Part shown: positions 11,055-22,634 of the stretch, piece by piece
How the letters are laid out: each line of letters starts with the position of its first letter
How positions within the stretch are numbered: position 1 is the stretch's first letter
Assembly: GCA_022559845.1 (NCBI GenBank)
Contig: CM040117.1
Coordinates: forward strand, 147,874,732 to 147,938,731
Length of the DNA stretch: 64,000 bases
Reading direction: 5' to 3'
Source: Amorphophallus konjac
Lineage: Eukaryota; Streptophyta; Magnoliopsida; Alismatales; Araceae
Notes under the pieces: generated by a model
Databases searched by the model: none
What the model was told of the DNA's origin: nothing
Seen by the model: only the letters and a program-made list of their open reading frames with translations
Program-made: the position numbers and the translations under genes

Positions 11055-12743
11055 TCAGGCCTCCGACCCACCTTGAATCCCGGAAGTGGAGGGCTCAAAC
11101 GGTCTGCCCCTGGCATCCTCGGTGACGGCCGACCCTGGCACTGACCCCACCGGCGTAGGAACTGCCTCGGTTGCGTGCCCTCCCGAGGCATCCAGAGTTG
11201 GCGACCCCTCGAACAAAGAGCCCCCGTGATCCTCTTCATCCTATGCCGAAGCAGAGGAACTGGAGGATGACAAGTCCAAGTCATAGCATTGCCCGGACAG
11301 GAAGTCAACTACCCCGGACGCCTGCTCCTTGGCATAAGAGACGGCCCGGTCGTAGCCTTGCTTGAACCCCTTGCGGATGCCCCGGTGAAGTGCTGACTCA
11401 TAGTAGGGAAGGGCAGCCTCCTTAAGATCGACCAGGTAGGCCTCTGAGCTTTTGTATTGCTCGAGAGCCTCCGCCCCGGCCGATCCCACCCTACCAGCGA
11501 GCTCGGCCTTCTCCCGCTCCGCCTCAGCTAACTTACGCTCGGCCTCAGCCGTCCGCTTTTCGGCCTCCGCCGCCTGCTTCTCCGCCTCGACCCGATCAGC
11601 ATTGGCCTCCCGCCGAAGGTGCTCGGCTTCCTCCGCTCGATCTACCAGCTCCGCGCATTCGGTCTCCCACCGGCCATCCAGCTCAACGCGTGCAAGGCGC
11701 TCCTCTTCAAGAAGCATGTTCTTCCTCTCGAGCGATTCGCGGGCCTCAGCTAGCTTCTCGGTCATCGACCGGGTCTCCACCTGGCTCGACTGCACCAACT
11801 CCCTGACTGAGGAAAGCTCTCGCCGAAGCCCGTCACACTCCTTGGCAAGCCGAGCCAACCTTCTGTCAGACCCACCAAGGGTCCAGGCCAGGTTCGCCCG
11901 CTCCCACTCTGACCGAGCGTACGCTTCTTCCAGAGTGGCCCCCATCTAGGCCAGGGCCAGGCCGCCCTCCATAACCCCAGCGAGAGCCACGGACGGAGAG
12001 TACTGCCTACCTCCCCCCCTCACCTTCGCGGCTATACCGCGGCATACCTGGTGCAGAGGGACCCAGATACCAAGCCTCGCCAAGGCCACCGGAGCAGAGA
12101 ACCCCCCATCACCCGGCGCCCCACCGAGTGGCTCGGACCGAGCCCCGGCCTCGGTCGCCTCTCGTGCCACAGTCGAATTTTCTTGCGGCCCCCCAACTTG
12201 GACCGGCTCGGCACCTGCACCACCACTTGAAGCACCAGCCTCGGCCCCGGCCCCCTCGGCTCCTACCGAGGGGAGAGCCGGGCCAGCACTGTTGCCAATC
12301 GCAGGAGTAGCCCCGGCCCCCTCGGCTCCGGCCGAAGGAAGGGCCGAGCCCGCATCGTCGCCGCCCGCAGGAGCAGCCCCAACCTCCTCGGCCCCCTCTT
12401 GCTCAGTGGGTGGGAGAGCTCGCCCGGTCGGGTCGGCCCCATCATGCTCGGCGGAGGGGCGAGCTGCGGCAAGGTCACCTTATACTGCGGGTATGACCCC
12501 GGCCTTCTTGGCCCGCTTCCTGGCCCTCGCGGCGGCCCGGATCATGCCTTCCACGTGGTCCTTGCGTTTGGACCCCCGTGGCCTAGAGGATTCACCCTGG
12601 GCTGCCCCCTTGCCCTTATCTCTGGTTCGGGAGCGACCCGTGGGAGCAGCTGATTCATCAATAGCCGAGTCATCGCCAAGCTCGATCACCTCTGCGGCCT
12701 CCTCCAAAGCCTGCCGCTGGTGTCTGCACGAAGAAGAAGGCAT
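11055..12743 (-). pseudogene. Tat1 antisense gene, C-terminal part (basic region plus long coiled coil)
   Basis: One minus-strand frame runs from ATG 12743 (MPSSSCRHQRQ) or from an upstream splice. In-frame stops lie at 12480-12482, 11946-11948 and 11241-11243, and the end is near 11055. The first part has basic clusters (RPRGSKRKDH, ARARKRAKKA) that look like nuclear signals. The middle is alanine/proline/glutamate-rich repeats. The last 230 codons form a strong coiled coil with AEAEKR-type heptads and a conserved-looking tail (RGIRKGFKQGYDRAV). Coiled-coil tails are usual in extra proteins of this class. It is probably the second exon of the gene starting at 13668, but the candidate intron (12797-12724, GT-AG on minus) does not keep phase in the present sequence. 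Confidence 0.7.
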
Positions 12744-13668
12744 AGTCAGGAAATAAAAAATGATCCCAACATCCAAAGGAGAACCTAGTTTGTGCACCTG
12801 AGCCCGACGGATGCAGCCGCGTAAGAAGACACTGATCGATATTCTCTGGAGTAACCAGCTCTTCGGTGGATTGGCGGTGCTTCAGCAAGATAGCCGCATA
12901 TTTCTCCACATATGGAGGGAACTCATCCTGCCTGGGAGAGATATTCGGGTGGAAATTGGGGATTACTAGACATATCCAGGTTTCCTCCACTGAATAAATC
13001 TCCACCCAGAAGAATTGAGTTTTCCACCCCTTATGCGAAGAATCCTTCGCCGCCAAGGAGATACAGCTCCTATTCCGCCTCACCTGGATGAAGTAGAAAC
13101 TCTTCCCGGTCGAAGGATGTGCTTTCAACTCAAAGAAATAGTGAAAGAGGTCCAAGGAAGGAGGAACTCCACACTGGCGGCAGAGAATGCGGAAGGCGGA
13201 AAGAAGGAGATAAGAATTGGCTACCAACTGAATGGGCGCCAACAGGAAAAAATTGAGAAGCTGAAGAACGAAAGGTTCGAAGGGAAGGCGGAAGCCACCC
13301 TTCCACGACAGAAGGAAGGTACAGATGTGGCTTGTACGAGAGTCCAGGCTCGTCTCATGTGGAGAAGCCGCGACAAAGCGGAACTTGTGGGGTAGGCGAT
13401 ACTGGTGCTCCAGCCTTCTCACATCCACCTCCCCCAGTTCACTGTAGTTTGGAACCGGCGCCTTCACCACTGGCTCGTCCTCCCACTCCTCAGCATCCGA
13501 GCGCTGGTCCGCCATGGAATCCGGAGAAGAGTTTGAGGAAAGACGATCTCGGGACCCCGAAGATTCTAGGGGAAGAGGAAGCCGCCGGACTACCTCCGCG
13601 GTTATCTCCGCCAACTCCTCGAACGCCGCTGCAAGCCTCTGCTCTTCCATCACGTCCTCACAACGCAT
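12744..13668 (-). pseudogene. Tat1 antisense gene, N-terminal part (gypsy-type transposon / Transposase_28-like domain)
   Basis: The minus-strand frame is open from ATG 13668 (MRCEDVMEE) to about 12798, where a candidate donor CAG|GTGCAC lies. After an acidic leader it contains RLEHQYRLPHKF, LPFEPFVLQLLNFF and FHYFFELKAH, followed by a KGWKTQFFWVE block. This pattern fits the putative gypsy-type transposon family (Pfam Transposase_28), known as antisense extra ORFs in Tat-lineage elements. The function is unknown; the name comes from association, not from a shown activity. The leader upstream (13700-13760 on minus) is pyrimidine-rich with a weak TATA (GGATATAGG). Confidence 0.7.
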
Positions 13669-13950
13669 CGAAGAGCCCAAAAGTAAGAACGGAGGAGAGC
13701 CAAAACCCTAAAGATGGAGGAAGTATGGAATGACAGCAAGCGCCCAACGCCTATATCCCCACGCGGGAGGCGGCGCGTCGTTCCGACCTCCGAGAAAAGG
13801 GGGCCCTTCAGTTCAAATCCGTCGGGATCATCATTATTATGGGCCCAGGTAACCACGGCACGTGGCTTCCTAACACCGCCAGATCTCCACCCACCTGAGC
13901 CACGTTGGTCTAAAACCCCAACAGCTACTCTTCCGAGCTTACTAAAGCTC

Positions 13951-13970
13951 GGGAGTAGGAGGGGGACAAG
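13951..13970 (+). other. Tat1 polypurine tract
   Basis: GGGAGTAGGAGGGGGACAAG directly before the 3' LTR; it would prime plus-strand DNA synthesis. It fixes the LTR left edge at 13971. Confidence 0.85.
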
Positions 13971-14750
13971 TGCAGAGGGGGATTTCTGTAGCCCATCTAA
14001 GAGCAGCCAAACTAGGTCCATCCGGACCAAACGAGGCTCATCTCATCCAAGTGAGAGCCCCATAGGGCCCACTTAGGCTAAAAAGCCCAATAAGATTACT
14101 CGAGATCTCATCCTTCCTCGGCGGCCCTTAGGCTCAGAAGGCCCGAGCGTCAGTCAGAACGGAGGAAGACCCAGGCCTGAGTTATCCCCTCATCGGGATA
14201 GAGGCAAGCGCTCTGCGCCCACTCTGACCTGACTTCATCCGAGCTATGCCTATCGCCCGGACAGGGTTGGCACCTTTTATGCTCGGACCGACCGACGATT
14301 GCTTATCCGCACTGCCGTTGAGAGCCCTTTATGAGCAGGAGTTTATGAGGATAAGAGACACATGATCCCTCAAGGCTATGAAGATCCCACGATGAGGACG
14401 TTAAGATCCCACGATGAGGACGTAACTCCCGCCTGAAACTCCTCCGCTTATGAGACTCATAAGGTGAGCACACTATATAAACCTAGGACTCCCTCCAGTG
14501 TAAGGTAAGGGCAATACACGCCTAAAATCCCCTGAGTAGGAACCACTTCACCACCTTGGTGTAGGGGGATCTCGTGCACCTCTTTCTACCTCCCTCCCTA
14601 TATTCCACCATTGCTCTACTGACTTAAGCATCGGAGGGTTTTCCCCAGGGAATCTCCCCTGGGCCCTCTGATCTGTTTCCCTTTCTCTACAGTTCACTGT
14701 TCGGTGATCATCTACCCAGCTCAGGAGCCGCGCGAGATCACGCCGCTTCA
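13971..14750 (+). repeat. Tat1 3' LTR
   Basis: 780 bp, begins TGCAGAGGGGGATTTC and ends CGCCGCTTCA, followed by the TSD CCTTC (14751-14755). Confidence 0.9.
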
Positions 14751-14755
14751 CCTTC

Positions 14756-15772
14756 CATTAATTCTCCTTCTTTGGTAGCTTCTTCCCTCATAATAGAATT
14801 TAGACGAGCCTGCCACCTTCGTCCGTCGTCATTCTTCGAGGATTGTTCTTTCATTAAGGGGCAATCGGGCATGCGATGCAACCGGCTTCCACATCTTAAG
14901 CAAGCGCCAAGACGCTTCCAGCACTCTTCAGCCGAATGGCCAAATTTTTCACAGAATGTGCAAGCAGTTGTGACAGCTTTTTCTTCCTCCTTGATTTTCT
15001 TACCCTTGCCGTTGCCACTCCCGTTGCCATTATGGGATCGCTTCTTGTTGTCACGGGACTTGTAGGGTTCCGTGATGCTGAATCTCTCTCCTTTCCTTCC
15101 TCACCGATCGGACTTTCGGCTAGACTCTTCTTCCTTGCCTTTAAATTTTTTGACTTTTTCCAAGGTCCTTTTACATAAATGCCCCCATTGGACCATCTCC
15201 GCATAAGTATGGATATTTTGGGGTCCAAGTTGAGTAATAAAAATGGGCCTTAAGCCATCCATAAATCGGTTAGCCTTTAGTAGATCGATGCTAACCAAGT
15301 GAGGAGCATATGGTGCCAGACGGGAGAATTGAAGTTCATACTCCACCACGGACATCATTCCTTACCTTAAGGAGGCAAATTCTATAGCCTTTCTCTCCTT
15401 GACATGTTCAGAAAAGTATTTTGCTCGGAAGAGTGAAAGAAATCCATCCCATGTAAGTTGTGCATTTTGAGGTTGTGCCGAGGTGGCCTTCCACCAAGTG
15501 CGCGCATCCTTGTTTAGTTGGAATGTGGCGAGACGGACCTTCTCTTGGTCGGTGCATTGCATGACCTTAAATATACAGTTCATCTCATCAATCCAATTTT
15601 CTACTTCGTCGGAGTTGGAGGATCCATAGAATCAGGGAGGATTTAAACTCCGAAAGTTCCCGTGTAAATTTCCCGCTCCAGCCCTGGTGCCAGCTTGGGC
15701 CACAGTCTGAAGGGCCTGGGTAAGACCTGCAACCGTTTGTTGCATCTCATCTCAGTTGACACAGTGAGCCAT
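14756..15772 (-). pseudogene. Chromovirus C gag (three in-frame stops)
   Basis: Minus-strand gag from ATG 15772 (MAHCVN). Stops lie at 15752-15754 (TGA), 15632-15634 (TGA) and 15362-15364 (TAA). The gag domain includes DARTWWKATSA, WDGFLSLFRAKYF and VVEYELQFSRLAPYAPH. Toward the end are two zinc knuckles of C-X2-C-X4-H-X4-C type (CTFCEKFGHSAEEC and CLRCGSRLHRMPDC). Tat1 cuts the frame at 14755 and the protease follows at 3535. The arrangement (gag with C-terminal knuckles then protease in one frame, tRNA-Met primer site) is that of a Ty3/gypsy chromovirus. Confidence 0.88.
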
Positions 15773-16010
15773 TATGAGGATGGGGGTACCTGAGAAGAAG
15801 AACAATTTGTTAATTCCTATAGAGTGAAGGGGAATTAACCTAGAGATAATTTCTAATTAACTATCTCATCCCGAGCTCTACCCGATCTCACATGGGTTTG
15901 GAAATTCCTTTCCTTAGTTCACATATGTGTGTCCTTAATCTTTGGACTTAGCCTATGACATGACATTTTCCTATGACTTACTTATGCTTAGGCTCTGATA
16001 CCAACTTAAT
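15773..16010 (-). other. Chromovirus C leader with primer-binding site
   Basis: Non-coding leader between LTR and gag. The minus strand of 15992-16003 reads TGGTATCAGAGC, the complement of the initiator tRNA-Met 3' end. The LTR end (minus ...ATGACA) is at 16011, seven bases away, and is then interrupted by the SIRE-like element. Confidence 0.85.
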
Positions 16011-16159
16011 TGTCATTGTTGGTTTGTGTGTCTTCCCTAAGTGTTTTGATGATGAGAAACACTATGTTAATTGTTCTTGTTATTTTTAATCAGATATCTT
16101 GCACTTGAGTTATCCATGGTCTTATATGAAATAGCTGCTAAGAGGTAACACTGCGTGTG

Positions 16160-17170
16160 TTCGTTCATGTTCTGTCTTCGTGCTGTTTTCCTCAAACCTC
16201 ATGTAGTTCTTGCTTCGCGTTTTCACCTCGTGTCGAGCTAGCCATGTTGTCGTCTGATTGAGTGTTGTCTTTCACCTCGTGCAGTATTTGTTTACTGTGT
16301 TGTTTCCATGTCATCCTTTGTATTCCTGTCTTCGAGTCCTTTTGCTGAGTCTCTAAGTCAGTCTAAGTTCAAGTGTTCGTTTTACTTTGTGATTGTTTTC
16401 TCTTCTCATGACTTCGTGTCGTGTTCCTGAAGCTGCTCTAAAAAGTTCTGATGAACTTCGAGTAGTTTTCCTGTAGACCTCGTGTCGTTCCTACTTAGTA
16501 ACCACACTCCGTGACGGTTACTATAGTCCACGTCTTCGTGTTGGTTTTATGCACTCCGTGTCGTCTTCTTTGTTTCATTCTGTTCTCATCTCACTTCGAG
16601 TTGATTGGCACTTCTTCTTGGTTACAACACCTCGTGTTGTACTGTTTGACTTCGTGTCGGTTTCGGTTGCTAGTCCATGTTGTTTTCATGTCGTTCTCCT
16701 TATTGCCACCTCGTGTCATCTTTCTTATTAAGTCTTCGTGTAGTTTTACCTCGTGCAGTGTGATCCCGTGTTATTTACTGTTTCGACTTCGTGTCGTTAT
16801 CAGCCCGTGCTGTTTTCATCTCGTGCTGTTCTTACTGGCTTCGTGTCGTTTTCTATATAGTGTGTGTTTGTCACCACTATACTTCGTGTCGTTGCTTTTT
16901 ACTTCGTGTCAAACTTCACTTCGTGTTGTTTTCACCTCGAGTCGTTTCGTTATATTCTGTCCTCGTGTTGGTTTCTCGCTTTAGTCTTCATGTCGGTTTC
17001 TGTCGTTAGCCCGTGTTGTCCTCGTGTTGTTTTTGCATTCGTGACCTCGTGTCTCTTTTGCTTATAACCTCACCTCGTGTCATTTTCTTCTGTGTATCTG
17101 ACCTGTTACAGAGTATCTCGTGTCGTTCTTGTGTCATCTCGAGTAATAGTCACGTCGTGGTGTTACTATA
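16160..17170 (+). repeat. Degenerate CTTCGTGTCG-TTTT repeats in U3
   Basis: Dozens of variants of CTTCGTGTCG or CCTCGTGTCG, spaced irregularly by about 12-30 bases and separated by T-rich stretches. The same array recurs in the 3' LTR (about 27500-28535) and in a third internal block (26765-27085). Dispersed enhancer-like repeats in U3 are a reasonable reading. Confidence 0.8.
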
Positions 17171-17375
17171 CCTCATGCAGTTTTGGTTTTAATGGCCATG
17201 CAGCGTATTAATGGACTTAATCTCATTACAGGTCCGAGGAAGAACATTCCACACTCCAGGGCTGCACGTGATCCGAGACAAGAGGAACCAATCTGATAAA
17301 GGCACGTGGCAGGAAGATTCTGGATCGAGCGTGGGAGGCACACGCATTATGTGCCCTATCCATCTGCTGTTCTGC

Positions 17376-17384
17376 TATAAATAG
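17376..17384 (+). promoter_or_regulatory. TATA box of the SIRE-like LTR
   Basis: GCTATAAATAGAATCC after the U3 repeats. The equivalent in the 3' LTR is at 28741 (TATAAATGG). A purine-rich leader follows. Confidence 0.75.
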
Positions 17385-17691
17385 AATCCTTCGTCCTCAG
17401 ATGAAGGTGATCGAAGAAGAGAGGCATAGAAGAAAAAATAGGAAAATTGAGAGCCCTTCGATCAAGGAGAAGAAAAGAAAGAAGAATGAATAGCAGAGGG
17501 AAAAAGAGAGAGAGAGCAGAAGAGTGATCAGAAGAGTTGTTCTGACTTGCGGATCAAATCTGAAGTCTATTGCTCTGTGTTGAGCTACATTGTTTCCATT
17601 TTCTGGCATTTGATTTCCTTCGTTCGTATTTTTTCGTTTATTGTTCTTATCTTTCTTCTACTGTCCTTGTTTGTGTTTCCGATCCTCTGGA

Positions 17692-17990
17692 TTGAGGTCG
17701 GGGTCCTCCTGTGAGATCAGGAGAAGGGAGATTCATTCTCCGGTTTGCAAGCAGCAGGTGAGCTGCTTGTAGGTTCCCTCCGGGTTGGGAGGAAGAGGGG
17801 TCTTCGACCTCTGGTTCACTAGTAGCAGGGCTGCTACTAGTGGGGTTCCCTCTTGGTAAAGAGGAAGAGAGACGTAAGTCTCTGGGTTCTAGTGACTGCT
17901 GGTCGCTAGAGGTTCCCTCCGGGTAGGAGGAAGAGGAGAGGTTGTTCTCCTGGGAAGCTGTGTATCAGCAGTTGTCTGGCAAGCTGTGTT
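17692..17990 (+). other. Leader with tandem three-hairpin modules
   Basis: At least four consecutive modules of about 70 nt. Each has a CCCTCC...GGAGG-type stem, then a purine/pyrimidine stem (AGAGAC/GTCTCT, GGAG/CTCC), then a longer stem. The third stems are AAGCAGC/GCTGCTT, CACTAGTAGC/GCTACTAGTG and CTAGTGAC/GTCGCTAG: they differ in sequence but stay paired. A further stem CACACTC/GAGTGTG follows at about 18010. Copies lie at 29056-29355 and, diverged, at 24880-25075. Confidence 0.75.
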
Positions 17991-18275
17991 GCCCAGCCTT
18001 TAGTGAAGCCACACTCGGTTTGAGTGTGGGGTGGATGTAGGTCTGAAGGACCGAACCACCTTAAAATCCTCTGAGCCCTTGTGCTATCGATTGTGGTACT
18101 ATCATGATATGCCTTCTATTTGCTTGAGCTATTAACTGCACTGCATCATATTCGTTAGTCTGAGCTCAAGGTTATTTGCATTTAGCAATATACTCTGCAG
18201 AATTCTTTAAATTCTTTAAAAACAGTGATCTATTCATCCCCTCCCCTTCTAGATCACTTCATATTGTACTTATCT

Positions 18276-18289
18276 GTTGGTATCAAAGC
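18276..18289 (+). other. Primer-binding site of the SIRE-like chimera
   Basis: GTTGGTATCAAAGC just after the 5' LTR, matching the tRNA-Met primer motif TGGTATCAGAGC with one change. The duplicated site at 26594-26608 has the unmutated form. Confidence 0.8.
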
Positions 18290-18303
18290 GGGTTTTTCCC
18301 AAA

Positions 18304-18411
18304 ATGTGGTCCAACGGCCAGGGAAACGGATCCACTGGTCCTAGCAGTTTCATAGCTGATGGGCAGTCTATCAACCGTCCCCCCTTCTTTGATGGTAATA
18401 ATTACTTCTAA
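18304..18411 (+). pseudogene. gag N-terminal fragment (35 codons)
   Basis: ATG 18304 opens a typical copia gag start (INRPPFFDGNNYF) and ends at TAA 18409-18411. After that the sequence switches to the antisense block. 18348-18392 is repeated exactly or nearly so at 24465-24509. Confidence 0.8.
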
Positions 18412-19534
18412 AACCTTGAATAAGGATTCGCTCCATACACAGAACCAGATTCTAAGCAAGTGAGGTACAATATACCAGTTTGATCAAAATGAGTCTTTAC
18501 TGAGAGAGTATTATGTAAGACAGTCAGAAGACAAAGACCTGTGGTATTGAGAACAAACAAATCAAAAGCTATACTTCAAGTGAGCAGGATCTTTAAAGAT
18601 GGTCAAGATCAAAGGTAAGTCTGTCAAGTACACCTTTGACATTAGGGAGACACCTTGTTTAGAGGCAAGAATCCCCAGTTACTCGGTGGCAGGACCACAT
18701 TACCCCTTCTGATAAGAGGACAGAGATAGTATTCTAGCTGGTGTTGACATTAAGGTGACACCTTTATCTGAGGCCAGACACCCCAGTTACTAACCAGATA
18801 TGTACCATAGCTCTGTATGATCAAGACAACTACTAAGACCAGATAATTACTGCCATCTCATGACATGGGAAACTTTCACTTCATTGATGAAAATCCCAGT
18901 TTCTCAATGAGCAGTTAACAAAGTTGATAACAATTTTATGAAATTTGTTTTTATTAACCAGCTCTTAAAACCTTGTTAATGAAGCTTGAGTCCGTTTGAG
19001 AACAATACACCAGATCCAAGGTGATACAGACTAAAGCACAAAATACCTCATTTCGGACTCAACATTGACTAAGTAGGTATGCAGTACTGGCTAGATCAGA
19101 AGACAGTTACCGTGTAGGAAGATAATCTTTGAATTCAGATTTTGATCTCAGTGGGACTAACAGCTGAAATTCCAACAAGAAATTAGATGAACAGTCTTAA
19201 AGGATAAATCATCCAACTCTTTCTTTTATACACCTCATCAACCTGATTCTCTTTTGATGTCAGCAAAATGTCGTTCGGAGTATGTTCAAATTAGGTCAAA
19301 GATCAAAACACCTATTATAAATCAGCTCCCCCTGAGACCTTGACCCCAACACAAACTTAACCAAGACAACCCTCAAAACACTTCAAAGAGAACACCATGA
19401 AGTTTGGACAGACTATTCAATCAAAACGGAGTGAGTCACCAAACACTCATAATGAAGTTATTTCTTCAGCAACAGATGATGAATATGATAAGCATAATAA
19501 CACATGACATGGTATTCAGAAATCAATTTTTCAA
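18412..19534 (-). other. Antisense 3' non-coding region of inverted SIRE block
   Basis: Sequence downstream of pol in minus reading, with no gene. It includes a GGGGGAG motif (CAGGGGGAGCTG on minus near 19325) of the purine-tract type seen in SIRE 3' regions. It ends abruptly at the gag fragment at 18411 without an LTR. Confidence 0.55.
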
Positions 19535-22500
19535 TCATGAAATTCTGTAAATACCTAGTTCTCTGCGCAAGGTGCTAAATTTTTCAGTATCCAGTGGCTT
19601 AGTAAAGATATCTGCAATTTGTGAGTTAGTGCCAACATGGATCAACTCAAAAGTCCTCCTAGCTACTTCATCTCGAATAAAATGATGCCTGATTTCAATA
19701 TGTTTGGTTCGGGAATGAAGTACAAGATTCTTTGCAATATTTATTGCACTAGTATTGTCACAAAAGATAGAAGTACAACCTAGCTCAACCGAGTAGTCCA
19801 GAAGCTGGTGTTTTATCCATATAACCTGTGTGCCATAGCTCCCTGCTGCCACATACTCAGCTTCAACAGTGGAGAGAGCCACAGAGTGTTGCTTCTTGGA
19901 TCCCCAAGAGACTAAGCACCCTCCTAGAAATTCGCAGTGACCACTAGTGCTCTTCCTGTCCAATTTACATCCTGCATAATCTGCATCAGTGTATGCAATG
20001 AGATCTAAACTACATGATGCAGGATACCAGAGACCTAGATCATGGGTGGCAAATAAGTATCTAAAAATTCTCTTTACAGCTGCCAGATGTAATTCAGTAG
20101 GCCTAGCCTGGTATCTGGCACACATCCCTACACTAAATTGAATGTCGGGCCTGGATGCAGTTAAGTAGAGGAGTGAACCGATCATACCTCTATATAGTTT
20201 AGCATCCACCTCTTTACCTTTTTCGTCTGAATCCAGTGAGGAGCTGGTACCCATGGGTGTTGAGATTGTCTTGAGGTTGGTCATTCCAAACCTTTTTAGC
20301 ATCTCCAGAGTATACTTGGTTTGATTTATGAAACAACCATCCTCCATTTGTTTGACCTGCAGCCCAAGAAAGTATTTTAGTTTGCCAACTAGACTCATTT
20401 CAAATTCTTGGGACATAGACTCAGAAAAATCTTTACATAATTTTGAATTGTTAGATCCGAAAATGATATCATCAACATATACCTGGACCACAATTAACTC
20501 CTTTCCGAGACTTTTAGTGAAGAGGGTTTGGTCAACCTTACCTCGAATGTAGCCCTTGCTCACAAGGAACTCAGAAAGTCTCTCATACCAGGCTCGGGGA
20601 GCCTGCTTCAATCCATAGAGGGCTTTATTCAACCTAAAAACCATGTTAGGCTGAACAAAGAAATTAAACCCAGGAGGTTGTTCAACATATACCTCTTCCT
20701 TCAATAACCCATTTAAGAATGCGCTTTTGACATCCATTTGCTGTAGCCGAATGTTTCTAGAGCATGCAAATGCAAACAGAATTCTTATAGCTTCCATCCT
20801 AGCTACTGGTGCATAGGATTCATCAAAATCCACACCAAATTCCTGACTGTAGCCTTGAGCTACAAGTCTTGCTTTGTTTCTAGAGATAGCTCCATTTTCA
20901 TCAATCTTATTTTTGAAAACCCATTTAGTGCCAATGACATGAGTGTTTTCAAGTCTAGGAACTAGTTTCCATACATTATTTTTCTCAAATTGATTTAATT
21001 CCTCACCCATGGAGGATACCCAAGAGTCATGCTTTAAAGCCTCTTCCACAGTCTTGGGTTCTACCTGAGATGTCAAGGCAGCTAAGTCCTGTTCTTGGAC
21101 ATTTCTAAAATGAGACCTTGTCCTAGTGGGGTCATGCAAATTACCTATGACATTTTCACTAGGGTGATCTTTGTGAAAGATTACCTCACCTGAGGGTTCA
21201 CCTACCTCAGTTGCTTCTTCTTGTTGTAAGTTTTCTGGTTGATCAGTTTGCTGCATCTCTTCTTCTTCAATTTTCTCCAAGAAATCTCCCTCATCAGATG
21301 GCTCCCTGTCATCATTTATCTTTTTGTCAGATAGAACATTCTCATCAAACACTACATGAGGTGTTTCTTCAACAGTTTGCTCATCTTTATTGAAGACTCT
21401 GTAAGCCCTAGAGGTTTCTGAATATCCGAGAAAAATTCCAGGAGAGCTTCTTGCTTTAAACTTATCCAAACCATTCTTACCATTATTGTGGATGAAACAT
21501 TTGGAACCAAAGATTTTAAAGTAAGAAATGTTTGGCAGCTTACCCTTGAGGAGTTCATAAGGAGTTTTCTTATGAGTAGGTCTAACCAAGGCTCGATTTA
21601 AAATGTAGCATGCTATATTTGCAGCTTCTGCCCAAAATATCCTTGGAAGTCCACTCTCAATCAGCATAGTCCTGGCCATTTCAATTATTGACCTGTTTCT
21701 TCTCTCAACAATTCCATTCTGCTCCGGTGTCCTGGGAGAAGAAAATCTGTGAGTCACTCCCTCTCTTGAGCAAAATTCAGAGAATGAAGAGTTTTCAAAT
21801 TCTCCTCCATGGTCAGATTGAATTGTAATGATATTATGTTCACCTTGCAGTTTGATTTTATTAAAAAGTTCTTCAAAGTGAACAAAAGCATCATTTTTAT
21901 TTGCTAAACAGAACAACCAAGAAAATCTAGTGAAGTCATCAACTATGACTAGACCATATCTCTTACCTGACAGGCTTTGTATTCGAGTAGGACCAAAGAG
22001 ATCCATGTGCAAGTGCTGTAGTGGTTTAGATGAGAGACCCTCAGTTCTCAACTTAAAAACTGCACGAGTCTGTTTACCTTGAGCACAAGCATCACAGAGC
22101 TTGGACCCTAACAGGAATTTTATTTTGGGCAAACCTCTGACTAGGTTATAATTAGACAGTTTATTCAGAGTAGACACACTAGCGTGGCCTAGACGCCTAT
22201 GCCAGTCAAAAGCAACCTGTTCAGAATTAGCAGACAGACATAAGTTTGTTTCAGAATTATCATCTAGATCAACGATGTACACATTATTTACTCTATGACC
22301 TTTGAACATGATGTTATCAGAATTCAACTCAAAGATAGTGCAAGAGTTGTGGTCAAAGAGTACCTTGTGTCCTTTGTCACAAAGCTGACTTATACTTACC
22401 AAGTTGTGCTGAAGTCCTTCTACAAGATACACATCTTCAATGGAGTTAGTAGAGGACTTACCAACCGTACCAATTCCAATTATTCTTCCTCTGTTATTTC

Positions 22501-22630
22501 CTCCGAATTTGACCAAGCCCCCAAGCTTCATTTTTAGTTTGCTGAATTTGGACCGGTCTCCTGTCATGTGCCTGCTACAGCCGCTGTCAAGATACCACTT
22601 GTTATGCTCAGCTGCCAGACTGACCTGCAA
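19535..22630 (-). CDS. SIRE-like copia pol (protease, integrase, RT, RNase H), inverted in its element
   Basis: Open for 1031 codons on minus. The frame is also open about 10 codons further upstream (to about 22660), and no ATG start is obvious. Domains: aspartic protease (DSGCSRHM, residues 15-22); GAG-pre-integrase (HRRLGHAS at 144-151, C180/C182); integrase core with D210, D273 and E309, the last two 35 residues apart; copia reverse transcriptase (KWVFKNK at 569, YVDD at 718-721); RNase H with TDADYAG and FCDNTSA blocks. All catalytic residues are visible, so the enzyme set could be functional if translated as a fusion with gag. A frameshift separates it from gag at 22630-22640. It lies opposite to the LTR promoters of the surrounding element, so the element's own transcript would be antisense to it. 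Confidence 0.92.
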   Translation of the reverse strand: MQVSLAAEHNKWYLDSGCSRHMTGDRSKFSKLKMKLGGLVKFGGNNRGRIIGIGTVGKSSTNSIEDVYLVEGLQHNLVSISQLCDKGHKVLFDHNSCTIFELNSDNIMFKGHRVNNVYIVDLDDNSETNLCLSANSEQVAFDWHRRLGHASVSTLNKLSNYNLVRGLPKIKFLLGSKLCDACAQGKQTRAVFKLRTEGLSSKPLQHLHMDLFGPTRIQSLSGKRYGLVIVDDFTRFSWLFCLANKNDAFVHFEELFNKIKLQGEHNIITIQSDHGGEFENSSFSEFCSREGVTHRFSSPRTPEQNGIVERRNRSIIEMARTMLIESGLPRIFWAEAANIACYILNRALVRPTHKKTPYELLKGKLPNISYFKIFGSKCFIHNNGKNGLDKFKARSSPGIFLGYSETSRAYRVFNKDEQTVEETPHVVFDENVLSDKKINDDREPSDEGDFLEKIEEEEMQQTDQPENLQQEEATEVGEPSGEVIFHKDHPSENVIGNLHDPTRTRSHFRNVQEQDLAALTSQVEPKTVEEALKHDSWVSSMGEELNQFEKNNVWKLVPRLENTHVIGTKWVFKNKIDENGAISRNKARLVAQGYSQEFGVDFDESYAPVARMEAIRILFAFACSRNIRLQQMDVKSAFLNGLLKEEVYVEQPPGFNFFVQPNMVFRLNKALYGLKQAPRAWYERLSEFLVSKGYIRGKVDQTLFTKSLGKELIVVQVYVDDIIFGSNNSKLCKDFSESMSQEFEMSLVGKLKYFLGLQVKQMEDGCFINQTKYTLEMLKRFGMTNLKTISTPMGTSSSLDSDEKGKEVDAKLYRGMIGSLLYLTASRPDIQFSVGMCARYQARPTELHLAAVKRIFRYLFATHDLGLWYPASCSLDLIAYTDADYAGCKLDRKSTSGHCEFLGGCLVSWGSKKQHSVALSTVEAEYVAAGSYGTQVIWIKHQLLDYSVELGCTSIFCDNTSAINIAKNLVLHSRTKHIEIRHHFIRDEVARRTFELIHVGTNSQIADIFTKPLDTEKFSTLRRELGIYRIS

Positions 22631-22634
22631 AAAT

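Larger units (their letters stand above)
3541..14750 (+). mobile_element. Tat1: Tat-lineage Ty3/gypsy element with antisense extra gene
   Basis: Complete but decayed element: 780-bp LTRs at 3541-4320 and 13971-14750, TSD CCTTC at 3536-3540 and 14751-14755, primer site after the 5' LTR and purine tract before the 3' LTR. Gag-pol is on +. It contains a second RNase H after the usual one, the hallmark of the Tat lineage. Between pol and the 3' LTR lies an extra gene on the minus strand. By eye the LTRs differ at about 34 of 780 sites (about 4%), so the insertion is not recent. It sits in gag-protease of element C. Confidence 0.92.
16017..18275 (+). repeat. 5' LTR of the SIRE-like chimera
   Basis: 2259 bp, starts TGTTGGTTTG and ends TTATCT (the partner ends TTATCA, so the last base is mutated). 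U3 carries a degenerate CTTCGTGTCG repeat (about 16160-17170), then TATA and a structured leader. It lacks 26 bp present in the other LTR at about 27938-27963, lost between two CTTCGAGT copies. Confidence 0.9.

Noticed and set aside
11452..11949. 165-codon + ORF rich in Ser/Ala/Arg
   Set aside because: Shadow of the coiled-coil frame on the minus strand.
15992..16003. tRNA gene remnant (TGGTATCAGAGC motifs here and at 18278, 25391, 26596, 52123)
   Set aside because: Only the 12-15 base primer motif is present, each next to an LTR edge; no tRNA body.
16511..17067. Overlapping + ORFs with repeated hydrophobic peptides
   Set aside because: They translate the CTTCGTGTCG repeats of U3 in all frames; the same appear in the 3' LTR.
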